A stretch of 17,481 bases of DNA. Origin: Bacillota bacterium (GTDB taxonomy: Bacteria; Bacillota; Clostridia; Clostridiales; Clostridiaceae). The notes under the pieces are model-generated. The model was not told the DNA's origin, did not search any database, and was given only the letters and a program-made list of their open reading frames with translations. The DNA lies in NCBI GenBank assembly GCA_023424785.1, contig JAFADP010000073.1, forward strand, positions 1-17,481, given 5' to 3'. The translations under genes were made by a program, and so were the position numbers. Shown in pieces: positions 1 through 7,863 of the stretch (within the stretch, counting starts at the first letter, position 1; each line of letters opens with the position of its first letter).

Positions 1-60
1 TAACTTATATATTCTGTTCAATTTTCAAAGACCATTTTATCTTGTCACCCTCAAGCGACT
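1..60 (-). other. 5' leader of an rRNA operon (16S gene outside the window)
   Basis: Read on the minus strand, this stretch follows two tandem strong promoters and contains TGGTCTTTGAAAA (positions 34 to 22), close to the bacterial rRNA antitermination boxA consensus TGCTCTTTAACAA, followed by ATTGAACAGAATAT. A 'CTTTGAAAATTGAACA' stretch is familiar from leaders just upstream of 16S rRNA in Clostridium and Bacillus. Transcription would run leftward out of the window into the 16S gene. A small CTTG/CAAG hairpin lies at 41-55. The rRNA itself is not visible, so identification rests on leader motifs, promoters and the known position of an rRNA operon after gyrA in many clostridia. Confidence 0.75.
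22..34 (-). promoter_or_regulatory. boxA-like antitermination site in rRNA leader
   Basis: TGGTCTTTGAAAA on the minus strand resembles the NusB/NusE-binding boxA of rRNA operons, which keeps polymerase from terminating early on long untranslated transcripts. It lies about 30 bases after the predicted start of the downstream promoter, where a leader boxA is expected. Confidence 0.6.
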
Positions 61-65
61 TTCTT

Positions 66-94
66 AGTTTATCATGTCTAAGCTTATCTGTCAA
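66..94 (-). promoter_or_regulatory. rRNA operon promoter P2 (proximal)
   Basis: On the minus strand a perfect -35 box TTGACA (94-89) is followed after 17 bases by TAAACT (71-66, 4 of 6 to TATAAT). The start would fall near 59-60. An A-rich stretch lies just upstream of the -35, suggestive of an UP element. It lies 78 bases downstream of the similar promoter P1. Confidence 0.7.
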
Positions 95-143
95 CAACTT
101 TTTTTCTGTTGTTTTTTATCGGATTCGCTCGACAACGAAATTT

Positions 144-172
144 ATTTTATCACTTTCAACTTAGCTTGTCAA
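144..172 (-). promoter_or_regulatory. rRNA operon promoter P1 (distal)
   Basis: On the minus strand a perfect -35 box TTGACA (172-167), a 17-base spacer and TAAAAT (149-144, 5 of 6) make a strong SigA-type promoter. Upstream, 175-200 is almost pure A/T, as in UP elements of rRNA promoters. Tandem strong promoters ahead of a boxA leader are typical of Firmicute rRNA operons. Confidence 0.75.
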
Positions 173-433
173 CATTAATTTTTATTTATTTTTTAATGTT
201 TTTTGCTACGTCTCTCAGCGACGTGTTTTATCTTACCATAGTGTATATTTTTTTATTATTTAAATATTGTCTTTATTTATATTTATATTAGTTATCCTAC
301 TAAATACTCTTTTTTTCTAAATATTTTGTATATTGATACACCAGGAATAGTTTTTATTATTACTTCACTAAAACTCTACATCATATATGTTTAAATGGGC
401 CTTTCTTATCAAGTTATTTCCAATACTTAATCT
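173..433. other. AT-rich intergenic spacer, no gene seen
   Basis: Between the rRNA promoters and the gyrA terminator I see no credible coding region; the open frames are low-complexity Phe/Tyr/Leu-rich translations of AT-rich DNA. The only structure is a short inverted repeat, ACGTC at 208-212 and GACGT at 220-224 with a 7-base loop, of unknown role. The part nearest P1 is A/T-rich enough to act as an UP element. Confidence 0.5.
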
Positions 434-476
434 ATATAAAAAAAGAGATAAGATTATAATTAACATCTTATCTCTC
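434..476 (-). terminator. Rho-independent terminator of gyrA
   Basis: A perfect 11-bp stem (444-454 with 465-475, arm AGAGATAAGAT) with a 10-base loop is followed on the minus strand by a run of seven T residues. It lies 18 bases past the gyrA stop codon and separates the dnaA-gyrA cluster from the rRNA operon. Confidence 0.85.
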
Positions 477-493
477 TTATAAATATATAAAAA

Positions 494-3010
494 TTATTCT
501 TCTATATCTTCTGTTGCTACTTCAACTAATTGTTCTAAACTAGAATCTTCTTGATTTATTTCATTTTCTTCTATAGTATCATCTTCTTTATCACTAGCTA
601 GAATCTTAGTTATTGCTACTATTTTTTCTTCTTCAGTAGTTCTCATTAATGTAACACCCATTGCAGATCTACTTGTTACAGATATATCTTTAACATTTAT
701 TCTTATAGCAACACCACTTGAATTAATAAGCATTAACTCATCGTCATGCTTACATATAGTAGCACCTACTACTTTACCTGTTTTTTCAGTTATCTTATAT
801 GTTATTAGTCCTATACCGCCTCTTTGTTGACGCTTATATTCTTCAACAGGTGTTCTCTTACCAAATCCATTTTCACTTATTACTAGAACTTCTTCACCCT
901 CAACTGCAATATCCATACATACTGCTACATCATCATCCTTAAGTGTAATAGCTTTTACTCCTGATGCACTTCTTCCCATAGGTCTAACAGATTGTTCATT
1001 GAACTTAATTGCATATCCATTTTGAGTTATCATCATAATGTCAGCATCACCCTTAGTTATCTTAACCTTAAGAAGCTCATCTCCTTCTCTTAAGCTAATT
1101 GCTATAAGTCCATTCTTTCTTAAGTTCTTAAATTCTTCTAATGGAGTCTTCTTAACTATACCATTTTTAGTTCCCATAAATAAGAATGCACCTTCAACAT
1201 TATCTCTAACAGCTAATACAGCTTCTATTCTTTCATCTGGTTCAATAGCTATTAAGTTTATTAAGTTAGTACCTTTTGCAGTTCTACCTGCTTCTGGTAT
1301 TCTATAAGCTCTTAATTTATATACTCTTCCCTTGTTAGTAAAGAATAGAACATCAGAATGAGTAGAAGTTATTATTACTTGCTCTACATAGTCACCTTCT
1401 TTAGTTGACATAGCTTGAATTCCTTTTCCACCTCTTCTTTGTGCTGAATAAGTATCTGAAGAAATTCTCTTTATGTAACCTTGATGAGTAAGTGTTATAG
1501 TGACTTCTTCTTCTTGAATTAAATCTTCTATATCTATATCATTATCTATTTCTTCTATAGTTGTTCTTCTTTCATCACTATACTTATGTTTAATTTCTAT
1601 TAATTCATCTTTTATTACGCCAAGAAGTTTTTCCTCGCTTGCAAGGATAGAATTTAAGTATTCTATTTGTTTCATAAGCTCTGAATATTCATCTTCAATC
1701 TTATCTCTTTCTAAACCTGTTAATCTTCTAAGCTTCATTTCTAGAATTGCAACTGCTTGCTTTTCTGATAAATTAAATCTTTCTATTAATGTATTTTTAG
1801 CTATCTCTCCAGTTGAAGAGTTTCTAATTATATTTATAACTTCATCAATATTATCTAAAGCAATAATTAAACCTTCTAGTATATGAGCTCTATCCATTGC
1901 CTTCTTTAACTCAAATTGTGTTCTTCTTGTTATGACTTCTTTTTGGAACTTAATATATTGAGTTAATATTTCTTTTAGGTTTAATATTTTAGGTTCATTA
2001 TCTACAAGCGCAAGCATTATTATACCGAAAGTATCTTGCATTTTTGTATGCTTATATAAAAGATTTAAAATAACATTTGGATTGGCATCTCTTTTTAGTT
2101 CTATAACTATTCTCATACCCTCTCTATCTGATTCATCTCTTAAATCTGATATCCCAACAATTTTCTTATCTTTTACTAAATCAGCTATACTTTCTATAAG
2201 TTTTGCCTTGTTTACTTGATATGGTAACTCAGTAACTATTATTTTATGTCTTGAATTTTCCTCTTCAATATCAGCTTTAGCTCTAACAATTACTTTACCC
2301 TTACCTGTTTCATAAGCAGCTCTTATTCCAGACTTACCAATTATACTTGCTGCTGTTGGAAAATCTGGTCCTTTTATAACATCCATTAGTTCCAGTGAAG
2401 ATGTTTCTGGATTATCTATTAACATTATTGTTCCATCAATAATTTCACCTAAATTATGTGGAGGTATATTAGTAGCCATACCAACAGCTATACCAGAAGA
2501 CCCATTAACTAAAAGATTAGGGAATCTTGAAGGTAATACAGCAGGTTCTTCTTCTTCCCCGTCAAAGTTAGGAACAAAATCTATAGTATTTTTATTTATA
2601 TCTCTTAACATTTCTACAGCAATTTTGTTCATTTTAGCTTCTGTATATCTCATGGCAGCTGGACTATCTCCATCAACTGATCCAAAGTTACCATGACCAT
2701 CAACTAGCATATATCTCATAGAAAAGTCTTGAGCCATTCTTACTAATGCATCATAAACAGAAGTGTCACCATGTGGGTGATATTTACCTAAAACATCCCC
2801 AACTATTCTTGCACACTTTCTATATCCCTTATCTGGAGTTAATCCTAATTCTTGTAATGAATATAGAATTCTTCTATGAACTGGCTTTAATCCATCTCTT
2901 ACATCTGGTAATGCACGCCCTACAATTACACTCATGGCATAATCTATATAACATTTTTGCATTTCTTTATTAATGTCTATAGGAATTACTTTTCCCTCAT
3001 TAAAATTCAT
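494..3010 (-). CDS. gyrA: DNA gyrase subunit A
   Basis: GyrA (838 residues, usual length) is the DNA breakage-rejoining subunit of the A2B2 gyrase that introduces negative supercoils ahead of replication forks. The N-terminal winged-helix region holds KPVHRRILY (42-50) and the catalytic tyrosine in AAMRYTE (Tyr122, same number as in E. coli). The quinolone-resistance segment reads HGDTSVYD, giving Thr83 and Asp87; Thr at 83 replaces the E. coli Ser but is common in clostridia, and Asp87 is unmutated. A central coiled coil leads to the C-terminal DNA-wrapping beta-pinwheel, which carries the GyrA box QRRGGKG (524-530), needed for negative supercoiling. The protein ends in a strongly acidic tail. 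The ATG is preceded by GAGGTGA at good spacing. It lies 23 bases after gyrB, so the two are probably co-transcribed, and is closed by a strong terminator. Confidence 0.98.
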   Translation of the reverse strand: MNFNEGKVIPIDINKEMQKCYIDYAMSVIVGRALPDVRDGLKPVHRRILYSLQELGLTPDKGYRKCARIVGDVLGKYHPHGDTSVYDALVRMAQDFSMRYMLVDGHGNFGSVDGDSPAAMRYTEAKMNKIAVEMLRDINKNTIDFVPNFDGEEEEPAVLPSRFPNLLVNGSSGIAVGMATNIPPHNLGEIIDGTIMLIDNPETSSLELMDVIKGPDFPTAASIIGKSGIRAAYETGKGKVIVRAKADIEEENSRHKIIVTELPYQVNKAKLIESIADLVKDKKIVGISDLRDESDREGMRIVIELKRDANPNVILNLLYKHTKMQDTFGIIMLALVDNEPKILNLKEILTQYIKFQKEVITRRTQFELKKAMDRAHILEGLIIALDNIDEVINIIRNSSTGEIAKNTLIERFNLSEKQAVAILEMKLRRLTGLERDKIEDEYSELMKQIEYLNSILASEEKLLGVIKDELIEIKHKYSDERRTTIEEIDNDIDIEDLIQEEEVTITLTHQGYIKRISSDTYSAQRRGGKGIQAMSTKEGDYVEQVIITSTHSDVLFFTNKGRVYKLRAYRIPEAGRTAKGTNLINLIAIEPDERIEAVLAVRDNVEGAFLFMGTKNGIVKKTPLEEFKNLRKNGLIAISLREGDELLKVKITKGDADIMMITQNGYAIKFNEQSVRPMGRSASGVKAITLKDDDVAVCMDIAVEGEEVLVISENGFGKRTPVEEYKRQQRGGIGLITYKITEKTGKVVGATICKHDDELMLINSSGVAIRINVKDISVTSRSAMGVTLMRTTEEEKIVAITKILASDKEDDTIEENEINQEDSSLEQLVEVATEDIEE

Positions 3011-3033
3011 GTACTTTCACCTCAATATTAGTA

Positions 3034-4944
3034 CTATATATCTAAATTTGTTACTTTCTTAGCATTTTGTTGTATAAATTCTCTTCTAGGCTCTACTTTA
3101 TCTCCCATAAGAATAGTAAATATCTCATCAGCTGCTATAGCATCTTCTATTGTTGCTTTTAATAATATTCTCTTTTCAGGATCCATAGTAGTATCCCATA
3201 ATTGCTCTGCATTCATTTCTCCAAGACCTTTGTATCTTTGAATATCTACAGATGAGTCTTTTCCTCCAAAGTCTTCTAATACTGCCTTTAATTCTTCATC
3301 AGAATATGCATAAACTTCTTTCTTAGATTTTGAAACTCTATATAGTGGTGGTTGTGCAATATATACATGACCTCCATCTATTAAGTCTCTCATGTATCTA
3401 TAGAAGAATGTTAATAATAATGTTCTTATGTGTGCTCCATCAACATCCGCATCTGTCATTATTATTATTCTGTTATATCTTATTTTTTCTATATCAAAAT
3501 CTTCGCCAATTCCAGCACCAAAAGCCGTAATCATTGATCTTATTGTATCGGCATTTAATATTCTATCTAATCTCTGTTTTTCAACATTTAAAATCTTACC
3601 TCTTAATGGTAATATAGCTTGGAATCTTCTATTTCTTCCTTGCTTAGCTGAACCACCGGCAGAATCTCCTTCGACTATATATATTTCACATTCTCTAGGA
3701 TCCTTAGATGAACAATCTGCTAATTTACCTGGTAATGAAGAACGTTCTAAAACAGATTTTCTAGTTAATTCTCTAGCCTTTCTTGCCGCCTCTCTTGCTC
3801 TAGATGCCATTAAGGCTTTATCTATAATCACTTTACCTATTGAAGGATTTTCTTCTAAGAATATACTCACGTTTTCTGCTACTATAGAATCAACAATTCC
3901 TCTTACTTCGCTATTTCCTAACTTAGTCTTTGTTTGACCTTCAAATTGAGGTTCTTCTATCTTTACAGATATTACAGCTGTTAACCCTTCTCTTATATCT
4001 TCTCCTGATAGATTCTTATCACTTTCTTTTAAGAATCCAAACTTCTTAGCATAATCATTAAATACTCTTGTAATAGCAGTTTTAAATCCAATTAAGTGAG
4101 TTCCACCCTCAACTGTATCTATATTATTTGCAAAAGAGAATAGATTTTCATTATATCCATCATTATATTGAAGAGCTATTTCTACTGATACATTATCTTT
4201 TAAACCTTCTATATAAATTGGCTCTTCATGTAATGTTTCTCTGTTTCTATTTAAATAACTTACAAAAGATTTTATTCCACCTTCATAATAAAATTCTTCT
4301 GTTTTATCTTCTTCTCTCTTATCTGTTAAAGTTATATGTATTCCCTTATTTAAGAATGCTAACTCTCTTAACCTTTGTGCTAAAGTATTAAAATCATATA
4401 TTGTATCATCAAAAATTTCTTTATCTGGCTTAAAATATACTGTTGTACCAGTTTCATCAGATGATCCTATTTTTTCTAACTCACTAATAACATTTCCTCT
4501 GTTATACTTTTGTCTCCAAATACCACCATCTCTCTTTATAGTAACAATACACTCTTCTGATAAAGCATTTACTACTGAAGCACCAACCCCATGTAGTCCA
4601 CCAGAAACCTTGTATCCGCCACCACCAAATTTACCACCAGCATGTAGTACTGTCATAATGACCTCTACTGCCGGCTTATTCATTTTGTGATTAATTCCTA
4701 CAGGCATACCTCTTCCGTCATCTTCTACCTGTATTGAATTGTCCTCATTAATAGTAACTTTTATATTATTACAAAATCCTGCTAAAGCTTCATCTATACT
4801 ATTATCAACTATTTCATACACTAAGTGATGTAGTCCTCTAGAACTGGTACTACCAATGTACATACCTGGTCTTTTTCTAACAGCCTCAAGTCCTTCAAGA
4901 ACTTGAATTTGATCTGCACCATAATTTTGCTTGTTATCTTCCAA
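3034..4944 (-). CDS. gyrB: DNA gyrase subunit B
   Basis: GyrB (636 residues, usual size for Firmicutes) is the ATPase subunit of gyrase and partner of GyrA. The N-terminal GHKL ATPase domain shows YEIVDNSIDEA, DDGRGMPVG and GLHGVGASVVNALS; the middle is the transducer fold. The C-terminal TOPRIM domain shows EGDSAGGSA with catalytic Glu425 and the metal-binding DADVD (Asp498, 500, 502), then the GyrA-interacting tail with QRYKGLGEMN. The start is a TTG at 4944-4942, chosen because AGGAGG lies 8 bases upstream and translation from it gives the standard N-terminus just before YGADQIQVLEGLEAVRKRPGMYIG-type sequence. It sits between remB and gyrA in the usual clostridial order. No internal promoter is evident. 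Confidence 0.98.
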   Translation of the reverse strand: MEDNKQNYGADQIQVLEGLEAVRKRPGMYIGSTSSRGLHHLVYEIVDNSIDEALAGFCNNIKVTINEDNSIQVEDDGRGMPVGINHKMNKPAVEVIMTVLHAGGKFGGGGYKVSGGLHGVGASVVNALSEECIVTIKRDGGIWRQKYNRGNVISELEKIGSSDETGTTVYFKPDKEIFDDTIYDFNTLAQRLRELAFLNKGIHITLTDKREEDKTEEFYYEGGIKSFVSYLNRNRETLHEEPIYIEGLKDNVSVEIALQYNDGYNENLFSFANNIDTVEGGTHLIGFKTAITRVFNDYAKKFGFLKESDKNLSGEDIREGLTAVISVKIEEPQFEGQTKTKLGNSEVRGIVDSIVAENVSIFLEENPSIGKVIIDKALMASRAREAARKARELTRKSVLERSSLPGKLADCSSKDPRECEIYIVEGDSAGGSAKQGRNRRFQAILPLRGKILNVEKQRLDRILNADTIRSMITAFGAGIGEDFDIEKIRYNRIIIMTDADVDGAHIRTLLLTFFYRYMRDLIDGGHVYIAQPPLYRVSKSKKEVYAYSDEELKAVLEDFGGKDSSVDIQRYKGLGEMNAEQLWDTTMDPEKRILLKATIEDAIAADEIFTILMGDKVEPRREFIQQNAKKVTNLDI

Positions 4945-4952
4945 AATAAATT

Positions 4953-4958
4953 CCTCCT
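4953..4958 (-). promoter_or_regulatory. Strong Shine-Dalgarno fixing the gyrB TTG start
   Basis: AGGAGG on the minus strand is followed by eight bases and then TTG, the first gyrB codon. No ATG is available at comparable spacing, so this site decides the non-ATG start. Confidence 0.85.
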
Positions 4959-4992
4959 AAAATTTGTATTTATTAAGTGAAGGTATTTAATG

Positions 4993-5253
4993 TTAAAGAC
5001 TATAATTTATATCAGTCCTTTTTGTTAATGTTGTTGAAGAAATTGGGGAAAGATATATTTTACTCATTTTATTAACTTCAGCAATAACAAAAGACTTTGG
5101 CTTTTCATTTGTTATTCTCTCAACAAATCCATCTTCTTCGGCCATTCTTAAAAATTGATTTGTATCTGAGCCATATCTAGTTTTCTCCAAATCAAATATT
5201 CCAATTATATCCTTTATAGGTACTACAACATTTTCTCCTAAATGCAAAAACAT
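4993..5253 (-). CDS. remB: RemB-like extracellular matrix regulator (DUF370, YaaB)
   Basis: This 86-residue protein opens with MFLHLGENVVVPIKDIIGIFDLE, typical of the DUF370/RemA-RemB family. In Bacillus subtilis RemB (YaaB) is encoded between recF and gyrB and contributes to biofilm matrix gene control; its relative RemA forms a ring-shaped DNA-binding oligomer. The position here is identical, which supports the RemB assignment over RemA. The C-terminal part (VIAEVNKMSKIYLSPISSTT) is also family-like. A strong AGGAGGAG lies just before the ATG, and the gene begins 15 bases after recF. Its molecular role in clostridia is not settled; the matrix-regulator name is by homology. Confidence 0.88.
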   Translation of the reverse strand: MFLHLGENVVVPIKDIIGIFDLEKTRYGSDTNQFLRMAEEDGFVERITNEKPKSFVIAEVNKMSKIYLSPISSTTLTKRTDINYSL

Positions 5254-5268
5254 AAAATCTCCTCCTTG

Positions 5269-6354
5269 TTAATTTGAAACCATACCATTTTTAACCTTAA
5301 ATATCTTAGAATTATTATCTAAATATTTACCTATATCTTCAATTCCTGTACATGTAATTATTGTTTGAATATCACCAATCGTGCTTAATATATATTTCTT
5401 TCTATTAAAATCTAGCTCTGATAGTACATCGTCTAATAATAATACAGGATACTCTCCTGTAATCTCCTTAATAATTTTTAAAGAAGCAAACTTTATCGTT
5501 AATACGGCCGTTCTTTGTTGACCCTGAGATCCAAAGCTTTTTATATCCACATCGTTTATAAAAATATTAAAATCATCTCTATGTGGACCAATTGTGGATA
5601 TTCCCTTTTCAATATCTCTTTTTCTGTTCTTCTTTAATAATAAACTAAAGTCACTTTTTATATCATCTAAATTTTTTATTGTAGATTTATATATAAATTT
5701 AACTTCTTCTTTACTAGACGTAATATCATGGTGTATTTCACTTCCATAACAATTTAACTTATTTATGTATTTAAGACGTTCTTTTATTATATATTCTCCA
5801 TATAAAGATAGCTGATCATCATAGATATCTATCATCTCTTCACTCATATTTCTATTCTTTAATACTATATTTCTTTCATTAAGCACTTTATTATACTGAA
5901 CTAAATTATAATAATATTTTTTATCTAATTGACATAGTTCCATATCAAGAAATTTTCTTCTTATTCCTGGAGAATCTTTTATTATTTTTAGATCCTCTGG
6001 TGAAAACATAACAACATTAAAATTTCCAAATAATTCGCCTATTTTATTTATCTTAATAGAATTGACCTTAATAGCTTTTCTTCCATCTTTTAAAATTTTT
6101 ATATCTATCTTTTTGTCTAATCTATCTCGTCCTACACCTAATGTTATATAAGTTTCTTCACCGTTCCAATTTATTAGCTCTTTATCTCTAGTTGTTCTAT
6201 GAGATTTAGCAAAAGCACAATAATATATAGATTCCAATATATTAGTTTTTCCTTGAGCATTATCACCTATAAATACATTAACGCTCCTTCCAAAATCTAT
6301 ATTTAGCTTTTTATAATTTCTATAGTTAATTAACATTAGCTTTTTTATAAACAT
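5269..6354 (-). CDS. recF: DNA replication and repair protein RecF
   Basis: RecF (361 residues, usual length) is an SMC-like ABC ATPase that, with RecO and RecR, helps load RecA at gapped DNA. It begins MFIKKLMLINYRNYKKL, the family's typical N-terminus, with Walker A GDNAQGKTN at 30-38. The signature motif FGSQGQQRT lies around 274-282 and Walker B LLLDDVLSELD has Asp308-Asp309 and Glu313. The short region between them lacks the long coiled coils of true SMC proteins, as expected for RecF. The ATG is preceded by a modest GGGTG ribosome site. The gene follows yaaA after 46 bases and precedes remB by 15 bases, consistent with one transcript from dnaN onward. Confidence 0.97.
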   Translation of the reverse strand: MFIKKLMLINYRNYKKLNIDFGRSVNVFIGDNAQGKTNILESIYYCAFAKSHRTTRDKELINWNGEETYITLGVGRDRLDKKIDIKILKDGRKAIKVNSIKINKIGELFGNFNVVMFSPEDLKIIKDSPGIRRKFLDMELCQLDKKYYYNLVQYNKVLNERNIVLKNRNMSEEMIDIYDDQLSLYGEYIIKERLKYINKLNCYGSEIHHDITSSKEEVKFIYKSTIKNLDDIKSDFSLLLKKNRKRDIEKGISTIGPHRDDFNIFINDVDIKSFGSQGQQRTAVLTIKFASLKIIKEITGEYPVLLLDDVLSELDFNRKKYILSTIGDIQTIITCTGIEDIGKYLDNNSKIFKVKNGMVSN

Positions 6355-6400
6355 CTATAAACACCCATTTAATTATATCACAAAGCTAAAATAAACTCAT

Positions 6401-6613
6401 CTATCTTTGGATTACCTTATAATTTATACCTTGAAAACTTACAATGTCTCCATGTCTTAACTTTTTTCCTCTTTGAGTGCATATTTCATTATTAACCTTT
6501 ACCATATTATCTAATATACACATCTTTGCTTCTCCACCTAATGAGACAGCTCCGCACCATTTTAAAAATGAATCTAGTTTTATAAATTCAGTATCTATTC
6601 TTACTTCTTCCAT
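6401..6613 (-). CDS. yaaA: S4-domain RNA-binding protein YaaA
   Basis: This small protein consists almost wholly of one S4 RNA-binding domain: TEFIKLDSFLKWCGAVSLGGEAK followed by VKVNNEICTQRGKKLRHGDIV. Orthologues sit between dnaN and recF in most Firmicutes; B. subtilis YaaA has been linked to late 50S ribosome assembly. I place the start at ATG 6613 (MEEVRIDTEF, 70 residues), because family members are about 70 residues and begin this way. A longer in-frame reading from ATG 6652 adds 13 residues, but its ATG directly abuts the only Shine-Dalgarno (AGGAGG, 6658-6653) with no spacer, and ATG 6631 is 21 bases from it. The start is therefore uncertain, while the gene is not. It begins right after the dnaN stop. 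Confidence 0.9.
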   Translation of the reverse strand: MEEVRIDTEFIKLDSFLKWCGAVSLGGEAKMCILDNMVKVNNEICTQRGKKLRHGDIVSFQGINYKVIQR

Positions 6614-6652
6614 ATCTATTACATATTGCATAACATCTGAATAATTATGCAT

Positions 6653-6658
6653 CCTCCT
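6653..6658 (-). promoter_or_regulatory. Shine-Dalgarno upstream of yaaA with anomalous spacing
   Basis: AGGAGG on the minus strand overlaps the dnaN stop codon (TAG at 6659-6657) and is followed immediately by ATG (6652). The next in-frame ATGs are 21 and 39 bases away. A 7-bp inverted repeat TGCATAA/TTATGCA (6651-6645 and 6633-6627) lies between it and the homology-supported start. Confidence 0.6.
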
Positions 6659-7757
6659 ATCTTATTAATCTTACTGGTAAAACTAAGTATTTATACGCTT
6701 CTGTATCTTTTGCTTTTATTACACATGGACTAATACTTGAAGTCATTTCTAACTTAACAGTATCTTCCTCCATATTTTTTAATACATCTAATAAATATCT
6801 TGAGTTAAATGCAATTTCTAATTCATCACCTTGCAAGTTGATTTCAACTTCTTCCCTAACTTTTCCCAATTGAGAATTAGATGTTATTATTAAGTTATCT
6901 TCTTTGATATCTAATTTTATAAGATTACTATTACCCTCTTTAGACATTAAAGAAGCTCTTTCTATTCCATTTTGAAGTTTTTGTTTATCCACAGTTACTA
7001 AAAGTTTATGCTCTTGTGGTAATAATGAATTATAATTTATAAACTTTCCTTCTAGTAATCTAGATATTATTTTTGTGTGTTCTAAATTAAATAAAATATG
7101 ATTTCTAGTAAATGTTATGTTTACTAAAGAATCTATATCCTCTAATATCTTAGATACTTCATTTAAAGTCTTGCCAGGAATTACAACTTCTATATCAAAA
7201 TCACTATCTAGGTATTCACTTTTTATAGCTAATCTATACCCATCAAGAGCTACAAGGTTAAGAGTTTTTTCTTTAAGTTCAAATAAAACACCTTGTAAAA
7301 TTGGTCTAGTTTCATCTTGAGCTACAGAGAATGATGTACTTTTAATCATATTTTTTAAAATATTTTGAGGTACTTCTATTTGTTTTTCCTTAGATATGCT
7401 TGGTAATAAAGGATATTCATCTGCATTCATATAAACAACATTAAACACAGATTTTTCACAGCTTATTTGTAAAGTATCATTTTCTATTATTTCTATTCTA
7501 ACATCTGAGTTTGGTAACTTTCTTATAATTTCTCCAAAGATTTTAGAATCTATAACTACTTTACCTTCTTCTAATACATCAGCTTCTACTTTAGTTTCTA
7601 TAGATAAATCCATATCTGATCCTATTAGTTTTAATCCATCGTTGTTAGCATGTATATAAATTCCTTCAAGTATAGGCATTGTGGATTTACCTGTTATTGC
7701 TTTTTGTGATATTAAAATACCTTCTTGTAATTTTTGTTTTTCACATATAAAAATCAT
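6657..7757 (-). CDS. dnaN: DNA polymerase III beta subunit (sliding clamp)
   Basis: DnaN (366 residues, standard length) forms the dimeric ring clamp that tethers the replicative polymerase to DNA and recruits repair and regulatory partners. The sequence shows the three-domain clamp pattern: QEGILISQKAITGKSTMPILEGI near the start, the DETRPILQGVLFE segment near residue 150 at the start of the middle domain, and the C-terminal YKYLVLPVRLIR that contributes to the partner-binding pocket. The ATG has GGAGG (7768-7764) six bases upstream. It follows dnaA across a 261-base spacer carrying the origin unwinding element. No clear separate dnaN promoter is visible, because the AT-rich spacer gives many weak matches. 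Confidence 0.98.
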   Translation of the reverse strand: MIFICEKQKLQEGILISQKAITGKSTMPILEGIYIHANNDGLKLIGSDMDLSIETKVEADVLEEGKVVIDSKIFGEIIRKLPNSDVRIEIIENDTLQISCEKSVFNVVYMNADEYPLLPSISKEKQIEVPQNILKNMIKSTSFSVAQDETRPILQGVLFELKEKTLNLVALDGYRLAIKSEYLDSDFDIEVVIPGKTLNEVSKILEDIDSLVNITFTRNHILFNLEHTKIISRLLEGKFINYNSLLPQEHKLLVTVDKQKLQNGIERASLMSKEGNSNLIKLDIKEDNLIITSNSQLGKVREEVEINLQGDELEIAFNSRYLLDVLKNMEEDTVKLEMTSSISPCVIKAKDTEAYKYLVLPVRLIR

Positions 7758-7769
7758 AAATAACCTCCG

Positions 7770-7863
7770 TAATTATTCACAGTATAGTATTTGTTATATA
7801 TAGTATAGATATTAATAATTTATATAGTATTAGTAGTAGTAGGGGCTGTGGATTTGTGGATAA
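7770..7863. other. oriC unwinding element with DnaA-trios (basal unwinding system)
   Basis: Read on the minus strand: DnaA box TTATCCACA (7863-7855), an overlapping variant box AAATCCACA (7855-7847), a GC block GCCCC, then the trinucleotide run CTA-CTA-CTA-CTA-ATA-CTA (7842-7825), followed by a nearly pure A/T tract to about 7770 next to dnaN. In B. subtilis this arrangement (boxes, GC-rich linker, DnaA-trios 3'-[G/A]A[T/A]-5') directs DnaA onto one strand to open the duplex. Order, orientation and position next to dnaN match that model, so this is the likely site of initial melting. Confidence 0.85.

Noticed and set aside
208..224. Short inverted repeat ACGTC/GACGT upstream of the rRNA promoters as a terminator or operator
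   Set aside because: Only five base pairs and no T-run directly after it on either strand; could be chance.
109..291. 60-codon open frame upstream of the gyrA terminator on the plus strand
   Set aside because: Low-complexity Phe/Tyr/Leu translation of AT-rich DNA, overlaps the rRNA promoters, no ribosome site and no recognisable family.
2761..3010. Possible quinolone-resistance change in GyrA
   Set aside because: Thr83 differs from E. coli Ser83 but is common in wild-type clostridia, and Asp87 is intact; no resistance inference is justified.
3428..3937. 169-codon open frame antisense to gyrB
   Set aside because: Lies wholly inside a strongly conserved gene on the other strand; a shadow of gyrB codon bias with no credible domain.
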